64,000 nucleotides of DNA, taken from positions 4,154,001 to 4,218,000 of the forward strand of contig NZ_OCMY01000001.1 of assembly GCF_900215435.1 (NCBI RefSeq). The letters run 5' to 3'. Position 1 is the first letter of the stretch. Every line of letters starts with the position of its first letter. The position numbers and the translations under genes are program-made. The notes below the pieces were generated by a model. It was given only the letters and a program-made list of their open reading frames with translations, was not told where the DNA came from and searched no databases. This DNA comes from Candidatus Pantoea floridensis (GTDB lineage Bacteria; Pseudomonadota; Gammaproteobacteria; Enterobacterales; Enterobacteriaceae). This document shows positions 52,251-63,595 of this stretch, one piece after another.

Positions 52251-53678
52251 AGCGCGACACCTCGGTAATGGTCAGCTCGCCAGACGCTTGCGCGTAATAG
52301 CGGCGCAGCAGATTGCGTGCCACCTGCAGGCGATAATCAGCGCTAGCGCGGAAGTCGCTCAGCGGCTGGAAATCAACGCTCAGCGCGGTACAGGCTTTTT
52401 CGATGCTGGTGAGATTCAACGGCTGGCCAAGCAGCGCTGTTTCCGCTGCCAGCGCGCGTTTCGGTGTTGCCGCCATGCCGCCAAAGGCGATACGCGCTTC
52501 CACAATCACATCATTACTGATGTGCAGATTGATGGCGGCGAACACGGCGGAAATATCATCGTCCAGTCGTTTCGCCACTTTCCATGCGGCAAAGTTGGGT
52601 GACACCGTCACTTTGGCAATAGTAATACTGTGAATGAACTCACCCGGCTGCATTACCGTTTGGCGATATGCGGTAAAGAAATGATCGAGCGGAACTTTTC
52701 TCTGCCGTTCGCCCTGCTGCAAAACCAGCTGCGCGTTCAACGCCAGCAGCATTGGCGCACAATCGCCAATCGGTGATGCATTGCCAATGTTGCCGCCCAG
52801 CGTGCCCTGATTGCGGATTTGCAGCGAGGCAAAACGCTCCAGCATGCGGCTAAACGCCGGGATGTGCTGCGCCAGAAACTGGTAGCACTGCTGCAAGGAC
52901 GCGGCGGCACCGAGATAAATATGGTCATGATCCTCGTGGCAAACCTTCAGCTCGTTAACCTGCTCAAGCGCAATTAACAGCGGCAGGCGTTGATATTGCT
53001 GGGTGATCTGCAGTGTCAGATCGGTGCCGCCCGCCACTAAACGTGCCTCGGGATGCTGCTGATAAAGATCGGCGAGCTGCGCCACGGTTTTCGGCAGATA
53101 ACAGCGGCTGCCATCGGCTTCAATAATCTGCACGTCATCGTTGCTGAGCGCCTGTAAACGCTGCACCAGCGAGGCGGCGTTGGCGGTGAACGCATCCGCA
53201 TGTGCGTGTTCACATGCCTGCTGCGCGGCCTCCATGATCGGACGATAACCGGTGCAGCGGCAGAGATTGCCCGCTAATGCCTGTTCCGCCTGATGACGAT
53301 TCCAGCCGCCACTGTTTTTTTGCAGGGTGAACAGCGACATCACAAAGCCCGGCGTGCAGTAACCGCACTGCGATCCGTGGCAATCCACCATCGCTTGCTG
53401 CACGCTGTGCAGTTCGCTGCCCTGTTTAAGATCTTCCACGGTGATCAGTTGCTTACCCTGCAGGCTGCTGACCAGTGTCAGGCAGCTGTTGACCGCCTGA
53501 TAGTGCATCTGGCCATCGACGACCTTACCGAGCGTGACGGTGCAGGCACCGCAATCCCCTGAGGCGCAGCCCTCTTTGGTGCCGCGTCGCTGCTGCTGGC
53601 CGCGCAAGTAGTTGAGCACGGTGAGGTTGGGATCCAGCGAGTGTTCGGTCACTAGACGATTGTTGAGTAAAAACTGAA

Positions 53679-53682
<4 letters not shown>
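52240..53682 (-). CDS. xdhA: Xanthine dehydrogenase, FeS/FAD subunit
   Basis: 480 residues. N-terminal plant-type [2Fe-2S] cluster (Cys39, Cys44, Cys47, Cys67), second [2Fe-2S] cluster (Cys106, Cys109, Cys141, Cys143), then an FAD domain (RLVAGGTDLTLQIT, RNQGTLGGNIGNASPIGD) and a CO-dehydrogenase-flavoprotein C-terminal domain. It carries electrons from the Mo site to NAD+. Its ATG overlaps the guaD stop codon. Confidence 0.93.
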
Positions 53683-55007
<1,325 letters not shown>

Positions 55008-55149
55008 AACGGTTCCTTGGTGCTTTTTAATGTGCAGGTAATGGCTTAAAGATAGTTTGCAAAGCGCATGCCAACGCAAAGAACAAAAAATACTGTTTAA
55101 ATTCAATATAATAAGTTGATTAGACTGGTTTTTGTGTCAAGCTGATACT

Positions 55150-55193
55150 GCAATCGTATGCGCAACCGATTGCTTATGGTGGCAAACGGTTGC
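55150..55193. promoter_or_regulatory. Tandem LacI/PurR-like operators upstream of guaD
   Basis: GCAACCGATTGC (55162-55173) and GCAAACGGTTGC (55182-55193) share the GCAANCGNTTGC pattern with a central CG, as in PurR boxes, and their centres are exactly 20 bases (two helical turns) apart. A weaker third copy GCAATCGTATGC (55150-55161) abuts the first. They sit just outside a TTGACA (minus strand, 55135-55140). The remainder of the 381-base gap (55008-55388) has no gene. Confidence 0.55.
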
Positions 55194-55388
55194 TATCTAC
55201 CATTGCGCTGAGTTTTGCTTCATTGAGCGCGTACAAAGCTCGATGACATGCGTCTTTGTGGTGCGCGATTGCACTCTCAACGTGCAGGCAAAATCCTGCA
55301 ACAGCTTGCTTTTGGTTTTCATGAGCATGGGTTCAAGGTTAATGCTAAGGTGTGGCTGATAACCTGAAATCGTTTAAGGAACAGTGAG

Positions 55389-56135
55389 ATGATTATTTTT
55401 GTTACTGGCGCAACTGCTGGTTTTGGTCAAAGTATCACCCGCCGCTTCATTGCTACAGGTCACAAGGTGATCGCCAGCGGACGTCGCGCTGAGCGCTTAA
55501 AAGAGTTGAAAGAGGAGCTGGGCGACAATCTGTATACCGTGCAGCTGGACGTGCGCAATCGTGCCGCCATCGACGAAGTGATTGCTGCCCTGCCCGCCGA
55601 ATGGCGCGATATTGATGTGCTGGTGAACAATGCCGGCCTGGCGCTGGGCGTTGAACCGGCGCATAAAGCCAATATTGAAGACTGGGAAAATATGATCGAC
55701 ACCAACAACAAAGGCTTGGTGTATATGACGCGCGCGGTGCTGCCAGCGATGGTTGAGCGCAACGTGGGGCATATTGTGAATATCGGTTCGATTGCCGGCA
55801 GCTGGCCCTATTTAGGCGGTAACGTTTATGGCGCGACCAAAGCGTTCGTGCGTCAGTTCAGCCTGAATCTGCGTACCGATCTGCACGGCACCGCGCTGCG
55901 CGTAACCGATATTGAGCCAGGTTTGGTTGGCGGCACCGAGTTTTCTAACGTGCGCTTTAAAGGCGATGATGGTAAAGCGGAACAGGTATATGAAGGCACC
56001 ACCGCACTGACGGCAGAAGATGTCACCGAAGCGGTCTATTGGGTGACCACGCTGCCAAAACACGTCAACATTAATACGCTGGAGATTATGCCCGTAACGC
56101 AAACCACCGCAGGTTTGAAGGTGCATAAAGGTTAA
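55389..56135 (+). CDS. ydfG: NADP-dependent 3-hydroxy acid dehydrogenase YdfG
   Basis: 248-residue short-chain dehydrogenase, very close to E. coli YdfG. NADP motif TGATAGFGQSI, LVNNAGLALG, and the catalytic Ser/Tyr/Lys with YGATKAF. It oxidises L-allo-threonine and related 3-hydroxy acids, and also reduces malonic semialdehyde. It starts at the far end of the region shared with guaD and ends before a repeat unit. Confidence 0.94.
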   Translation: MIIFVTGATAGFGQSITRRFIATGHKVIASGRRAERLKELKEELGDNLYTVQLDVRNRAAIDEVIAALPAEWRDIDVLVNNAGLALGVEPAHKANIEDWENMIDTNNKGLVYMTRAVLPAMVERNVGHIVNIGSIAGSWPYLGGNVYGATKAFVRQFSLNLRTDLHGTALRVTDIEPGLVGGTEFSNVRFKGDDGKAEQVYEGTTALTAEDVTEAVYWVTTLPKHVNINTLEIMPVTQTTAGLKVHKG

Positions 56136-56149
56136 TGTGATTTCGTTGG

Positions 56150-56189
56150 GTGCGCATTCATGCGCACCAGGTCGCCATAAATGGCGACC
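56150..56189 (+). repeat. Dispersed palindromic repeat, copy 4 (both arms)
   Basis: GTGCGCAT-TC-ATGCGCAC (56150-56167) is followed after two bases by GGTCGCCAT-AA-ATGGCGACC (56170-56189) and CTACC. The order of the two palindromes is reversed compared with copy 1. It lies between the convergent ydfG and ynfA genes. Confidence 0.8.
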
Positions 56190-56197
56190 CTACCAAA

Positions 56198-56527
56198 TTA
56201 AGCGCGTCCCCAACCGGCCACAATAATCAGCATACCGCTAAACGCCACCAGCGCGCCGACCCAATCCCAGGTACTCAGTTTCACGCCATCTACCACACGC
56301 AGCCAGATTAGCGCGGTCAACACATACACGCCGCCATAGGCCGCATAGACGCGTCCGCTTGCCGCTGGATGCAGCGTCAATAACCAAACGAACAGCGCCA
56401 GACTCGCCGCCGCTGGCAGCAATAGCCAGGCCGTCATGCCCTTCTTTAACCAGAGCCACGGCAGGAAGCACCCGACAATTTCCGCAATCGCTGTAATGAA
56501 AAACAGCAACGTGGTTTTCACCAGCAT
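56198..56527 (-). CDS. ynfA: Inner-membrane protein YnfA
   Basis: 109 residues, four hydrophobic helices, YnfA/UPF0060 family ([18 protein letters not shown] near 13-30, [12 protein letters not shown] near 58-69). It resembles small multidrug-resistance proteins and may work as a dimer, but transport has not been settled for the family. Its place beside ynfB is as in E. coli. Confidence 0.92.
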   Translation of the reverse strand: MLVKTTLLFFITAIAEIVGCFLPWLWLKKGMTAWLLLPAAASLALFVWLLTLHPAASGRVYAAYGGVYVLTALIWLRVVDGVKLSTWDWVGALVAFSGMLIIVAGWGRA

Positions 56528-56658
56528 GGAAAATCTCTCTCTAACCTAAACAAATAGCTCACCGCTGGTGAGCAAAGAAGCAGCGATGATATACTAGCGT
56601 CCATGGTTGTTACAGCCATGATCCCGGCTGTGCTGGTGTTAAACTGAAGGAAATGAAG

Positions 56659-56994
56659 ATGAAAAAACTGTATTCCACCCTGCTGGTAACCGTGCTGACC
56701 TCCAGCGCATTACTGGCCGCGCCGCTGGCTTCTGCAAATACCGATCGCCTGATTATTGAAAATGGCAACAGTGCGTCCAGCAATGAAGCAGCGCGTCAAA
56801 GCAAAGAGCAGTGGAACGACACAAAAAATCTGCGTAACAAGGTCAATACCCGCGTTGAGAAAGAGTTCGACAAAGCGGATAAAGCCTTTGATACGCGTGA
56901 TTCGTGCGAGAAAAGTTACAACGTTAACGCCTATTGGGAACCTAACACGCTGCGTTGCCTTGATCGTCGTACCGGACGCCCCGTTGCGCCCTAA
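56659..56994 (+). CDS. ynfB: YnfB, DUF1283 periplasmic protein
   Basis: 111 residues with a signal peptide ending ASANT near residue 27 and a conserved C-terminal part with two cysteines ([20 protein letters not shown] in parts). Function unknown. 56659 is chosen because AAGGA lies seven bases upstream; the ATG at 56653 sits directly on that site. In E. coli speG lies next, but here ynfD follows. Confidence 0.88.
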   Translation: MKKLYSTLLVTVLTSSALLAAPLASANTDRLIIENGNSASSNEAARQSKEQWNDTKNLRNKVNTRVEKEFDKADKAFDTRDSCEKSYNVNAYWEPNTLRCLDRRTGRPVAP

Positions 56995-57046
56995 TGCGTT
57001 ATCGCTGCTATAGTTTGCAAAGGAATTCTTACCAAAGGAGTGAATG

Positions 57047-57343
57047 ATGAAAAAACGTAATGCAGTTCTGCTGATGGCCATGCTGGCTCTTCCGGTGTTA
57101 GCACAGGCATCGTGTGAAAGTGTTAAAGCGGATATCAGCAAAAAAATTATCAATAACGGCGTCGCTGAAGCGGACTTCACGCTTGATATTGTCCCCAACG
57201 ATCAAGCCGATCAGGCTGGTGGTCAGGTGGTTGGTCATTGTGAAAATGACACACAGAAGATTGTTTACAAGAAAAATGGCCATGATGCTGACAGCAGCGT
57301 GCCAGACAGCGCAGGCAGTTCTCAGGATAGCTCAGCGCAATAA
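57047..57343 (+). CDS. ynfD: YnfD, DUF1161 periplasmic protein
   Basis: 98 residues: a signal peptide ending AQAS near 20, then the DUF1161 core with two cysteines (CESVKADISKKIINNGV, VVGHCENDTQKIVY), and an unstructured tail of Asp/Ser. Function unknown. AAGGAG lies six bases before the ATG at 57047; an ATG three bases earlier is also possible. It ends at a terminator shared with the MFS gene. Confidence 0.85.
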   Translation: MKKRNAVLLMAMLALPVLAQASCESVKADISKKIINNGVAEADFTLDIVPNDQADQAGGQVVGHCENDTQKIVYKKNGHDADSSVPDSAGSSQDSSAQ

Positions 57344-57349
57344 TCTTTC

Positions 57350-57369
57350 GGGCGGCATCCTGGCCGCCC
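57350..57369 (+). terminator. Intrinsic terminator of ynfD
   Basis: Perfect 7-bp arms GGGCGGC / GCCGCCC with a 6-base loop, followed by TGCTTTT. It also lies just past the stop of the convergent MFS gene. Confidence 0.85.
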
Positions 57370-57374
57370 TGCTT

Positions 57375-58835
57375 TTACTCCGCTTCCGGCCGCTGGCGCG
57401 GCATCAGCCATGCCACTCCCAACGTCAACAGCGCAATCAACAGCGATACGACAAACACCCAGTGTAATGAGGTGGCAATTTGCCCAGTCCAGGCATGCAA
57501 CGTCGCCTCTGGCAGCGCCTGACGGCTTTCGTGCGACATGATTTTCTGCATCGGATCGTCTGCCTGCGGCAAACGCAGTGACAGATTGAGATTGAGCACC
57601 GCCCCCATCAAAGCGGTACCAATGGCCGACCCTATCATGCGGCTAAACATGATCGACGCGGTGCAAATGCCGCGAATGTCATAATGCGCGTGGTTCTGTA
57701 CCGATACCAAAAAGGTCGTGCTGGTCATTCCCATGCCGGTCCCCATTACAAACGCGGTAAAACCGGCCTGCATAATGGAGCTATCACTGCGCAGCAGTAA
57801 CAGTAACGCGCTGCCCGCAATCAGCAGCAGTGCACCCATTTGTGCGGTAAATCGATACGACGTCACCAGCATCAATCGGCCGCTCAAGGTGCTTGCCAGC
57901 GGCCAACCAATCGACATCATTGCTAATGCGCTGCCCGCCTGCAGCGGCGTGCCGCCGGTGATGCCCTGAATCCACGTGGGTAAAAATGCGCTAATGCCCA
58001 TCATGGTGGCACCTATGATCAGGTTGCCCACGTTACCCGCGACGATGAGGCGACTGCGCCAAATTTCGAGCGGAAAAAGGGGCGCATCGGCGCGCTGTTC
58101 ATGATGTTTTAAGCGCCATGCGGCAATGAGCGCCAGCGCCAGGAACGGCAATAACCAATAGCCAAGCACTTCCGCTTGCAGCAGCGCGACTAATAATGCC
58201 GTTACACATATCATCAGCCAGCAGCTGCCAGTGAGATTAAGTGCGGAATCCTGATGGTGCTCACGCGTTGGCAGGAACCGCGCCAGCAATAGCATCGAAA
58301 GCACGCCAATCGGCACGTTGACCCAAAAAATCACCGACCAGCTAAAGTGCTGGACCAGCCATGCGCCACTTAGTGGTCCAATAATAGCGGCAATACCCCA
58401 CACGCTGGAGAGCCAGCCCTGAACGCTGGCGCGTTCGCGCGGAGAATAGACATCGGCAACGATGGTCGATGTCAGCGGCATAATGGCGCCCGCGCCCAGG
58501 CCCTGAAAAGCACGGAACAGAATTAACCACGTCATGTTGTGAGCAAATCCGCAGAGAATGGAGCCAAGCAAAAACAGCGTAACACCAATAAACAGCAGCC
58601 GTTTACGGCCCCACATGTCCGCCAGGCGGCCATACAGCGGCACGCTTACCGCCTGGGTGAGCAGATAGATGGAGAACACCCAACCAAACTGCGAAAAACC
58701 GCCGAGATCGGCAATGATCGTCGGCATCGCGGTGGCCACGATGGTGACCTCAATCGCCGCCATAAACATGGCCAGCATGCAGCCGATGAGAATCCAATGG
58801 CGATGTTCCGTATTCAATTCTGCAGTTTCAGTCAT
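57375..58835 (-). CDS. DHA2-family MFS drug exporter
   Basis: 486 residues with about 14 hydrophobic segments. The loop 2-3 motif GRLADMWGRKRLL (about 68-80) and the antiporter motif in GPLSGAWLVQHFSW are visible. DHA2 members such as EmrB and QacA exchange protons for drugs. AGGGAG precedes the ATG. No membrane-fusion partner gene is adjacent. A GTGAC-GGC-GTCAC repeat lies upstream near 58908 and might be a regulator site. Confidence 0.88.
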   Translation of the reverse strand: MTETAELNTEHRHWILIGCMLAMFMAAIEVTIVATAMPTIIADLGGFSQFGWVFSIYLLTQAVSVPLYGRLADMWGRKRLLFIGVTLFLLGSILCGFAHNMTWLILFRAFQGLGAGAIMPLTSTIVADVYSPRERASVQGWLSSVWGIAAIIGPLSGAWLVQHFSWSVIFWVNVPIGVLSMLLLARFLPTREHHQDSALNLTGSCWLMICVTALLVALLQAEVLGYWLLPFLALALIAAWRLKHHEQRADAPLFPLEIWRSRLIVAGNVGNLIIGATMMGISAFLPTWIQGITGGTPLQAGSALAMMSIGWPLASTLSGRLMLVTSYRFTAQMGALLLIAGSALLLLLRSDSSIMQAGFTAFVMGTGMGMTSTTFLVSVQNHAHYDIRGICTASIMFSRMIGSAIGTALMGAVLNLNLSLRLPQADDPMQKIMSHESRQALPEATLHAWTGQIATSLHWVFVVSLLIALLTLGVAWLMPRQRPEAE

Positions 58836-59218
58836 ACGTCTCCCTAATTTCTAACAAGGCTAGCTGAAAATTCGTAATAGCAGTTTCCTCTGCGTGCGCC
58901 TATTTGTGACGGCGTCACGCATTTCGATGAATTTTTTTTATTGTCGGATGATGCCTTATTCCACGCGGGTTCGCTGTGATTTCCTGTGATTTCTATCTGT
59001 CTGATTTTGCCGTAAAAACTGGCGCTATTCGACAAGCATTGCTATAGCTCTAAACGGTGCTTTCCAGTTATTCGCTGAAAAAGCATTAGCAAACAGTCAT
59101 TTTAACTGCAATTTGACGGGGTGAAGGATTTTCGTGTGTGAGTATGGCTCACATCGCCACCATCCTGGGAATGACATAAGCATATCGAACGATTTTTCGA
59201 ATCAGGGAGACACTGGCT
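58836..59218. promoter_or_regulatory. Divergent control region of the MFS and osmU genes
   Basis: This 383-base gap has no gene. A TGTGAG-TATGG-CTCACA stem or operator lies at 59137-59153, 66 bases before the first transporter gene. It resembles a CRP site but has 7 rather than 6 bases between the TGTGA and TCACA halves, so CRP binding is doubtful. Confidence 0.4.
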
Positions 59219-59935
59219 ATGCAAAATGCATCGCTCGCCCGCCGCGCGGGGCTGGCTCTGCTCGCGATTGTCGCGGTGATTGCTCTGCTGGTATGGGGGC
59301 TGGGTTTAAATACGCTGCGCGATCGCCGGGAAGATTTGGTTTATCTCGGACAGCAGCATCTGTTTTTAGTGTTTTGGTCGATGTTCTTTGCGCTGCTGGT
59401 CGGGATTCCCAGCGGTATCTTACTTAGTCGTCCGTTCGCCCGTCGCTGGGCTGAATATGTAATGCAAATCTTCAACGTAGGTAACACGCTGCCGCCGCTG
59501 GCCGTTCTGGCGCTGGCCATGGTGATTGTCGGTATCGGCGATCGCCCTGCGCTCATTGCCTTGTTCCTCGCTTCACTATTGCCGATTGTGCGTAATACTT
59601 TTGCCGGTTTAAGCGCGGTTCCGCCGTCGTTAATCGAAGCCGCCAATGGTATAGGTATGACCAAATTCCAACGTTTGCGCCAGGTGGAGATCCCCAACGC
59701 GTTGCCGGTGATGTTAGCCGGTATCCGCATCGCTACCGCCATCAACGTAGGAACCGCGCCATTAGCGTTCTTGATTGGCGCCAGCAGCTTTGGCGAGCTG
59801 ATCTTCCCCGGCATCTATCTCAATGATTTCCCCACGCTTATTCTTGGCGCAGTCGCTACCGCTCTGGTCGCGCTGATTCTCGATATGCTGCTGGCGGCAT
59901 TGGGACGTTATCTCAGCCCGCACTCTGCGGCTTAA
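59219..59935 (+). CDS. Glycine betaine ABC permease, OsmU type (OsmY-like)
   Basis: 238-residue BPD_transp_1 permease with six helices and the EAA motif [24 protein letters not shown] (in parts, about 140-163). First of four rightward genes: permease, binding protein, permease, ATPase. This content and the closeness to ynfK and mlc match the Salmonella OsmU (osmVWXY) system. GGGAGA precedes the ATG. Confidence 0.87.
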   Translation: MQNASLARRAGLALLAIVAVIALLVWGLGLNTLRDRREDLVYLGQQHLFLVFWSMFFALLVGIPSGILLSRPFARRWAEYVMQIFNVGNTLPPLAVLALAMVIVGIGDRPALIALFLASLLPIVRNTFAGLSAVPPSLIEAANGIGMTKFQRLRQVEIPNALPVMLAGIRIATAINVGTAPLAFLIGASSFGELIFPGIYLNDFPTLILGAVATALVALILDMLLAALGRYLSPHSAA

Positions 59936-59952
59936 ACACAAGGAGTTTTGTG

Positions 59953-60879
59953 ATGGCTACTGCCAATAAGCTGGCGCGCTGGGTTAAACGTACGGCGCTG
60001 GCACTGACCGCGACGCTGGCAATCAGCCAAAGCGCCGCCGCCGCAACACCGATTACCATGGCGACTAAAAGCTTTACCGAGCAACACATCCTGTCCGCGA
60101 TGACGGTCCTGTGGTTGCAGAAGAAAGGTTTTCAGGTGATCCCAAAGACCAACATCGCCACCACCATTGGTCGCAACGCGATGATCAATAAACAGATTGA
60201 TATGACCTGGGAATACACCGGCACCTCGCTGATCATCTTTAATCACATCAATAAACCGATGTCGACGGAAGACGCCTATAAAACGGTGAAACAGCTGGAC
60301 GCCAAACTGGGTTTGGTGTGGCTCAATCCGGCCCCGATGAACAACACCTATGCGTTCGCCATGCAGCGTGACCGCGCGGATAAAGAAGGCATCACCACCA
60401 TGTCGCAGCTGGTGGCGAAGCTGGAAGAGGTACGTAAAAACGATCCTAAACACAACTGGAAACTCGGTTTGGATCTCGAGTTTTCAGGACGCTCCGACGG
60501 CCTGAAGCCGCTGCAAAAAGCCTACAACATGCCGCTGGATCGACCGCAGATTCGCCAGATGGATCCGGGCCTGGTGTACAACGCGATTCGTGATGGTTTT
60601 GTGGATGCCGGCCTGATCTATACCACCGATGGGCGTGTGAAAGGTTTTGAACTCAAAGTGTTAGAGGACGACAAGCACTTCTTCCCAAGTTACAACGTCA
60701 CGCCAGTGGTGCGCCAGGATGTGTTGCAAAGTCATCCGGGATTGGATAGCGCCCTTAATCAGCTGTCGGCCCTGATTAATGACGAAGCGATTACCGAGAT
60801 GAATAAGCGTGTCGATATTGATCATCAGTCACCGCAACAGGTGGCGCGTGATTTCCTTCAATCTAAAAACATGCTGTAA
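59953..60879 (+). CDS. osmX: Glycine betaine-binding protein, OsmU type
   Basis: 308 residues with a signal peptide ending AAAA near 28, then the OpuAC-type domain ([48 protein letters not shown]). It captures quaternary ammonium solutes such as glycine betaine in the periplasm. The start at 59953 has AGGAG seven bases upstream; the GTG three bases earlier is less likely. Confidence 0.88.
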   Translation: MATANKLARWVKRTALALTATLAISQSAAAATPITMATKSFTEQHILSAMTVLWLQKKGFQVIPKTNIATTIGRNAMINKQIDMTWEYTGTSLIIFNHINKPMSTEDAYKTVKQLDAKLGLVWLNPAPMNNTYAFAMQRDRADKEGITTMSQLVAKLEEVRKNDPKHNWKLGLDLEFSGRSDGLKPLQKAYNMPLDRPQIRQMDPGLVYNAIRDGFVDAGLIYTTDGRVKGFELKVLEDDKHFFPSYNVTPVVRQDVLQSHPGLDSALNQLSALINDEAITEMNKRVDIDHQSPQQVARDFLQSKNML

Positions 60880-60888
60880 GGAGGCGCT

Positions 60889-61536
60889 GTGGATACCTTG
60901 CATTACATCATGAATAACTGGCACACCCTGATGACGCTCACCTGGCAACATACGTGGCTGGTGCTGGTGGCGGTCGGTTTCGCGATTATTGTCGGCGTAC
61001 CGCTGGGCATTTTGATTGTGCGCTTTAAGTGGCTGGCAACGCCGGTGCTCGGCATCGCCACCATCGTGTTAACCATTCCCACCATTGCGCTGTTCGGCCT
61101 GATGATTCCGCTGTTTTCGATGATCGGTCAAGGCATCGGTGCCCTTCCCGCGATCACTGCCGTGTTCCTTTACTCGCTGCTGCCCATCGTACGTAACACG
61201 CACACCGCACTGGAGAATCTTTCGCCGGGTCTGCGTGAAGCCGGGCGCGGGATTGGCATGACCTTCTGGCAACGCCTGCGTTGGGTAGAAATTCCAATGG
61301 CGCTGCCGGTGATTTTCGGCGGTATTCGTACTGCGGTAGTGATGAACGTCGGTGTAATGGCGATTGCTGCCGTGATTGGTGCCGGCGGCCTCGGCCTGCA
61401 GCTGCTCGACGGTATCAGCGGCAGCGATGTGCGTATGTTGATTGCCGGTGCCTTAATGATTTGTTTGCTCGCGATTGTGCTTGATTGGCTGCTGCACCGT
61501 TTGCAGTCGGCGCTGACTCCTAAGGGGATTCGATAA
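60889..61536 (+). CDS. osmW: Glycine betaine ABC permease, OsmU type (OsmW)
   Basis: 215-residue permease, six helices, with the EAA motif EAGRGIGMTFWQRLRWVEIPMALP (in parts). It is paralogous to the first permease of the operon and the two probably form a heterodimer. It starts with GTG, supported by AAGGAGG four bases upstream. The stop codon overlaps the ATPase start by one base. Confidence 0.88.
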   Translation: MDTLHYIMNNWHTLMTLTWQHTWLVLVAVGFAIIVGVPLGILIVRFKWLATPVLGIATIVLTIPTIALFGLMIPLFSMIGQGIGALPAITAVFLYSLLPIVRNTHTALENLSPGLREAGRGIGMTFWQRLRWVEIPMALPVIFGGIRTAVVMNVGVMAIAAVIGAGGLGLQLLDGISGSDVRMLIAGALMICLLAIVLDWLLHRLQSALTPKGIR

Positions 61537-62672
61537 TGATAAAACTGGAAAACCTGACGAAAACCTTTACGCAAAAGAACGGCACTACGCTTAATGCCGT
61601 TGATAACGTCAGCCTTGAAGTGCCTGCCGGGGAAATGTGTGTGCTGCTCGGTCCATCGGGCTGTGGCAAAACCACTACCCTGAAGATGATTAATCGTCTG
61701 ATCCCTTCCTCAAGCGGCCGGATTTTGATCAACGGCGAAGACACCAGCGGACAAGATACCGTGACCCTGCGCCGTAATATTGGTTATGTCATCCAGCAGA
61801 TTGGTCTGTTCCCGAATATGACCATCGAAGAGAATATCACCGTAGTGCCGCGTATGCTGGGCTGGGATAAGAAGCGCTGCCGCGAACGTGCCACGGAATT
61901 GATGAGCATGGTGGCGCTCGATCCGACCAAATTCCTGCACCGCTATCCGCGTGAGATGTCTGGCGGCCAACAGCAGCGCATCGGCGTGATTCGCGCACTG
62001 GCCGCTGATCCGCCGGTATTGCTGATGGATGAACCTTTCGGTGCGGTCGACCCCATCAACCGAGAAGTGATTCAGAACGAGTTTCTCGAGATGCAGCGTC
62101 AGCTGAAGAAGACCGTGATGCTGGTTAGTCATGATATCGATGAAGCGTTGAAACTGGGCGACCGCATTGCGGTATTTGGTCAGGGTAAAATCGTGCAGTG
62201 CGCCAGCCCGGATGAGCTGTTAGCCAAACCCGCTAACGATTTTGTTGGCTCTTTTGTCGGTCAGGACCGAACGCTGAAACGGTTACTGCTGGTGCAGGCA
62301 GGCGATGTAACCGATCAACAGCCCACCATTACCGTACAGCGTAATACGCCCCTGCAGGAAGCTTTCGCCACCATGGACGATAACGATATGCGTTCGGTGA
62401 CGGTAGTAGATGAAGATGGCAAGCCACTGGGATTTGTGAAGCGTCGTGAAGCACGCGGAGCCACCGGTCGCTGCGAAGAGATGCTGCATACGTTTAAAGT
62501 AACGGGGAAAGCTGAAGAAAACCTGCGCGTGGTGCTCTCCAAACTGTATGAACACAACACGGTATGGATGCCGATTGTCGATGAAGAGGGACGCTACAGC
62601 GGCGAGATATCACAGGATTACATTGCCGATTATCTGAGTTCAGGGCGTACGCGTCGTCGGTTAAATCCTTAA
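61536..62672 (+). CDS. osmV: Glycine betaine ABC ATPase with CBS domains (OsmV)
   Basis: 378 residues. ABC domain: Walker A GPSGCGKTT, signature MSGGQQQRIG, Walker B LLMDEPFGAVDP. Then two CBS motifs (QEAFATMDDNDMRSVTVVDEDG in parts, and NTVWMPIVDEEGRYSGEI), as in OpuA/ProV-type transporters, where CBS domains can sense ionic strength. It energises the two permeases encoded upstream. Confidence 0.9.
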   Translation: MIKLENLTKTFTQKNGTTLNAVDNVSLEVPAGEMCVLLGPSGCGKTTTLKMINRLIPSSSGRILINGEDTSGQDTVTLRRNIGYVIQQIGLFPNMTIEENITVVPRMLGWDKKRCRERATELMSMVALDPTKFLHRYPREMSGGQQQRIGVIRALAADPPVLLMDEPFGAVDPINREVIQNEFLEMQRQLKKTVMLVSHDIDEALKLGDRIAVFGQGKIVQCASPDELLAKPANDFVGSFVGQDRTLKRLLLVQAGDVTDQQPTITVQRNTPLQEAFATMDDNDMRSVTVVDEDGKPLGFVKRREARGATGRCEEMLHTFKVTGKAEENLRVVLSKLYEHNTVWMPIVDEEGRYSGEISQDYIADYLSSGRTRRRLNP

Positions 62673-62696
62673 TAAACCAACGTTAATCAAGTAAGT

Positions 62697-62721
62697 GCCC
62701 CGCGCCTTTACCGCGCGGGGC
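62697..62721. terminator. Hairpin after the osmU operon
   Basis: Perfect 9-bp arms GCCCCGCGC / GCGCGGGGC with a 7-base loop, 25 bases after the ATPase stop and before the convergent ynfK gene. There is no U-tract on either side. Confidence 0.6.
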
Positions 62722-62788
62722 ATGAATCAGCGTAGAGTGACGACAGCGAGACGCACCAGATCACAACTCATCACTGCATTCACTTTCA

Positions 62789-63493
62789 TCAGGCTGCCGG
62801 TTTGGCACTGTCATTGCGCGCAACCGCTTCATTCAATAGATTTACATCCAGATAGCGGCTGAGTTCGCGCTGTTCTGCGCGCGGCAAATAAGGCAATTCC
62901 CCTAACAAAGGGGCGTGCAGTTTTTCCCGCAGCACATCAATAATTTCAGCATAGTGGGCCAAACCTGGATTAATACGATTAGCAACCCAGCCCACTAATT
63001 TCAATCCATCAAGCGCAATGGCATCAGCGGTGAGTAATGCATGACTGATACAGCCTTCTTTAATCCCTACCACCAACAGCACGGGTAATTGCTCCTGCTG
63101 TACCCAGTTAGATAACGGTTGGAGATCGTTCATTAAACTGCGCCAACCACCCGTGCCCTCAACCACAACGCAGGCTGCGCGCGCTTGTAAATCATGAAGC
63201 CCGCGACTCAACAGTGAATAATCAATACGTTGCGAAGAGCTGGTGCTGATCTCATCCTCAATCAACGTAATAGGATTCACCGCGCTATAAGGCAGAGTGA
63301 GAGCGGAAGACTGCTGTAATAAAAGCGCATCTTTATTACGTAGCCCCTCAGGTGTGACCTGCGCGCTTTTGGCGACAGGTTTGTAACCTGCTGCGCATAA
63401 ATCGGCTTTTGCGAAACACTGTAATAACGCGCGTGATACGACGGTTTTACCCACCGCGGTGTCGGTACCGGTGACAAAAAGTGTTTTCACCAC
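62789..63493 (-). CDS. ynfK: Dethiobiotin synthetase-like protein YnfK (BioD2)
   Basis: 234 residues. P-loop FVTGTDTAVGKTVVSRALLQ near 6-25, and the BioD segment VVEGTGGWRSLMND near 110-123. BioD makes the dethiobiotin ring from diaminopelargonate, CO2 and ATP; YnfK is the second copy found in enterobacteria away from the bio operon. It follows mlc on the same strand, as in E. coli. Confidence 0.92.
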   Translation of the reverse strand: MVKTLFVTGTDTAVGKTVVSRALLQCFAKADLCAAGYKPVAKSAQVTPEGLRNKDALLLQQSSALTLPYSAVNPITLIEDEISTSSSQRIDYSLLSRGLHDLQARAACVVVEGTGGWRSLMNDLQPLSNWVQQEQLPVLLVVGIKEGCISHALLTADAIALDGLKLVGWVANRINPGLAHYAEIIDVLREKLHAPLLGELPYLPRAEQRELSRYLDVNLLNEAVARNDSAKPAA

Positions 63494-63595
63494 TCTCCTC
63501 CTTCATTAAAGCGATGTGTAACGTGCGAAGGAGGCAGTTTAAGGAAATGTGGCGAGAAGCAGATTGCGTTAGCGCAAACTTAAGGTGAGCTTTAA

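Noticed and set aside
55132..55359. 75-codon plus-strand frame between guaD and ydfG
   Set aside because: It overlaps the tandem operator-like sites and shows no protein-like pattern.
59137..59153. CRP site upstream of the osmU operon
   Set aside because: The halves TGTGA and TCACA are 7 bases apart rather than 6, so it is kept only as an unassigned inverted repeat.
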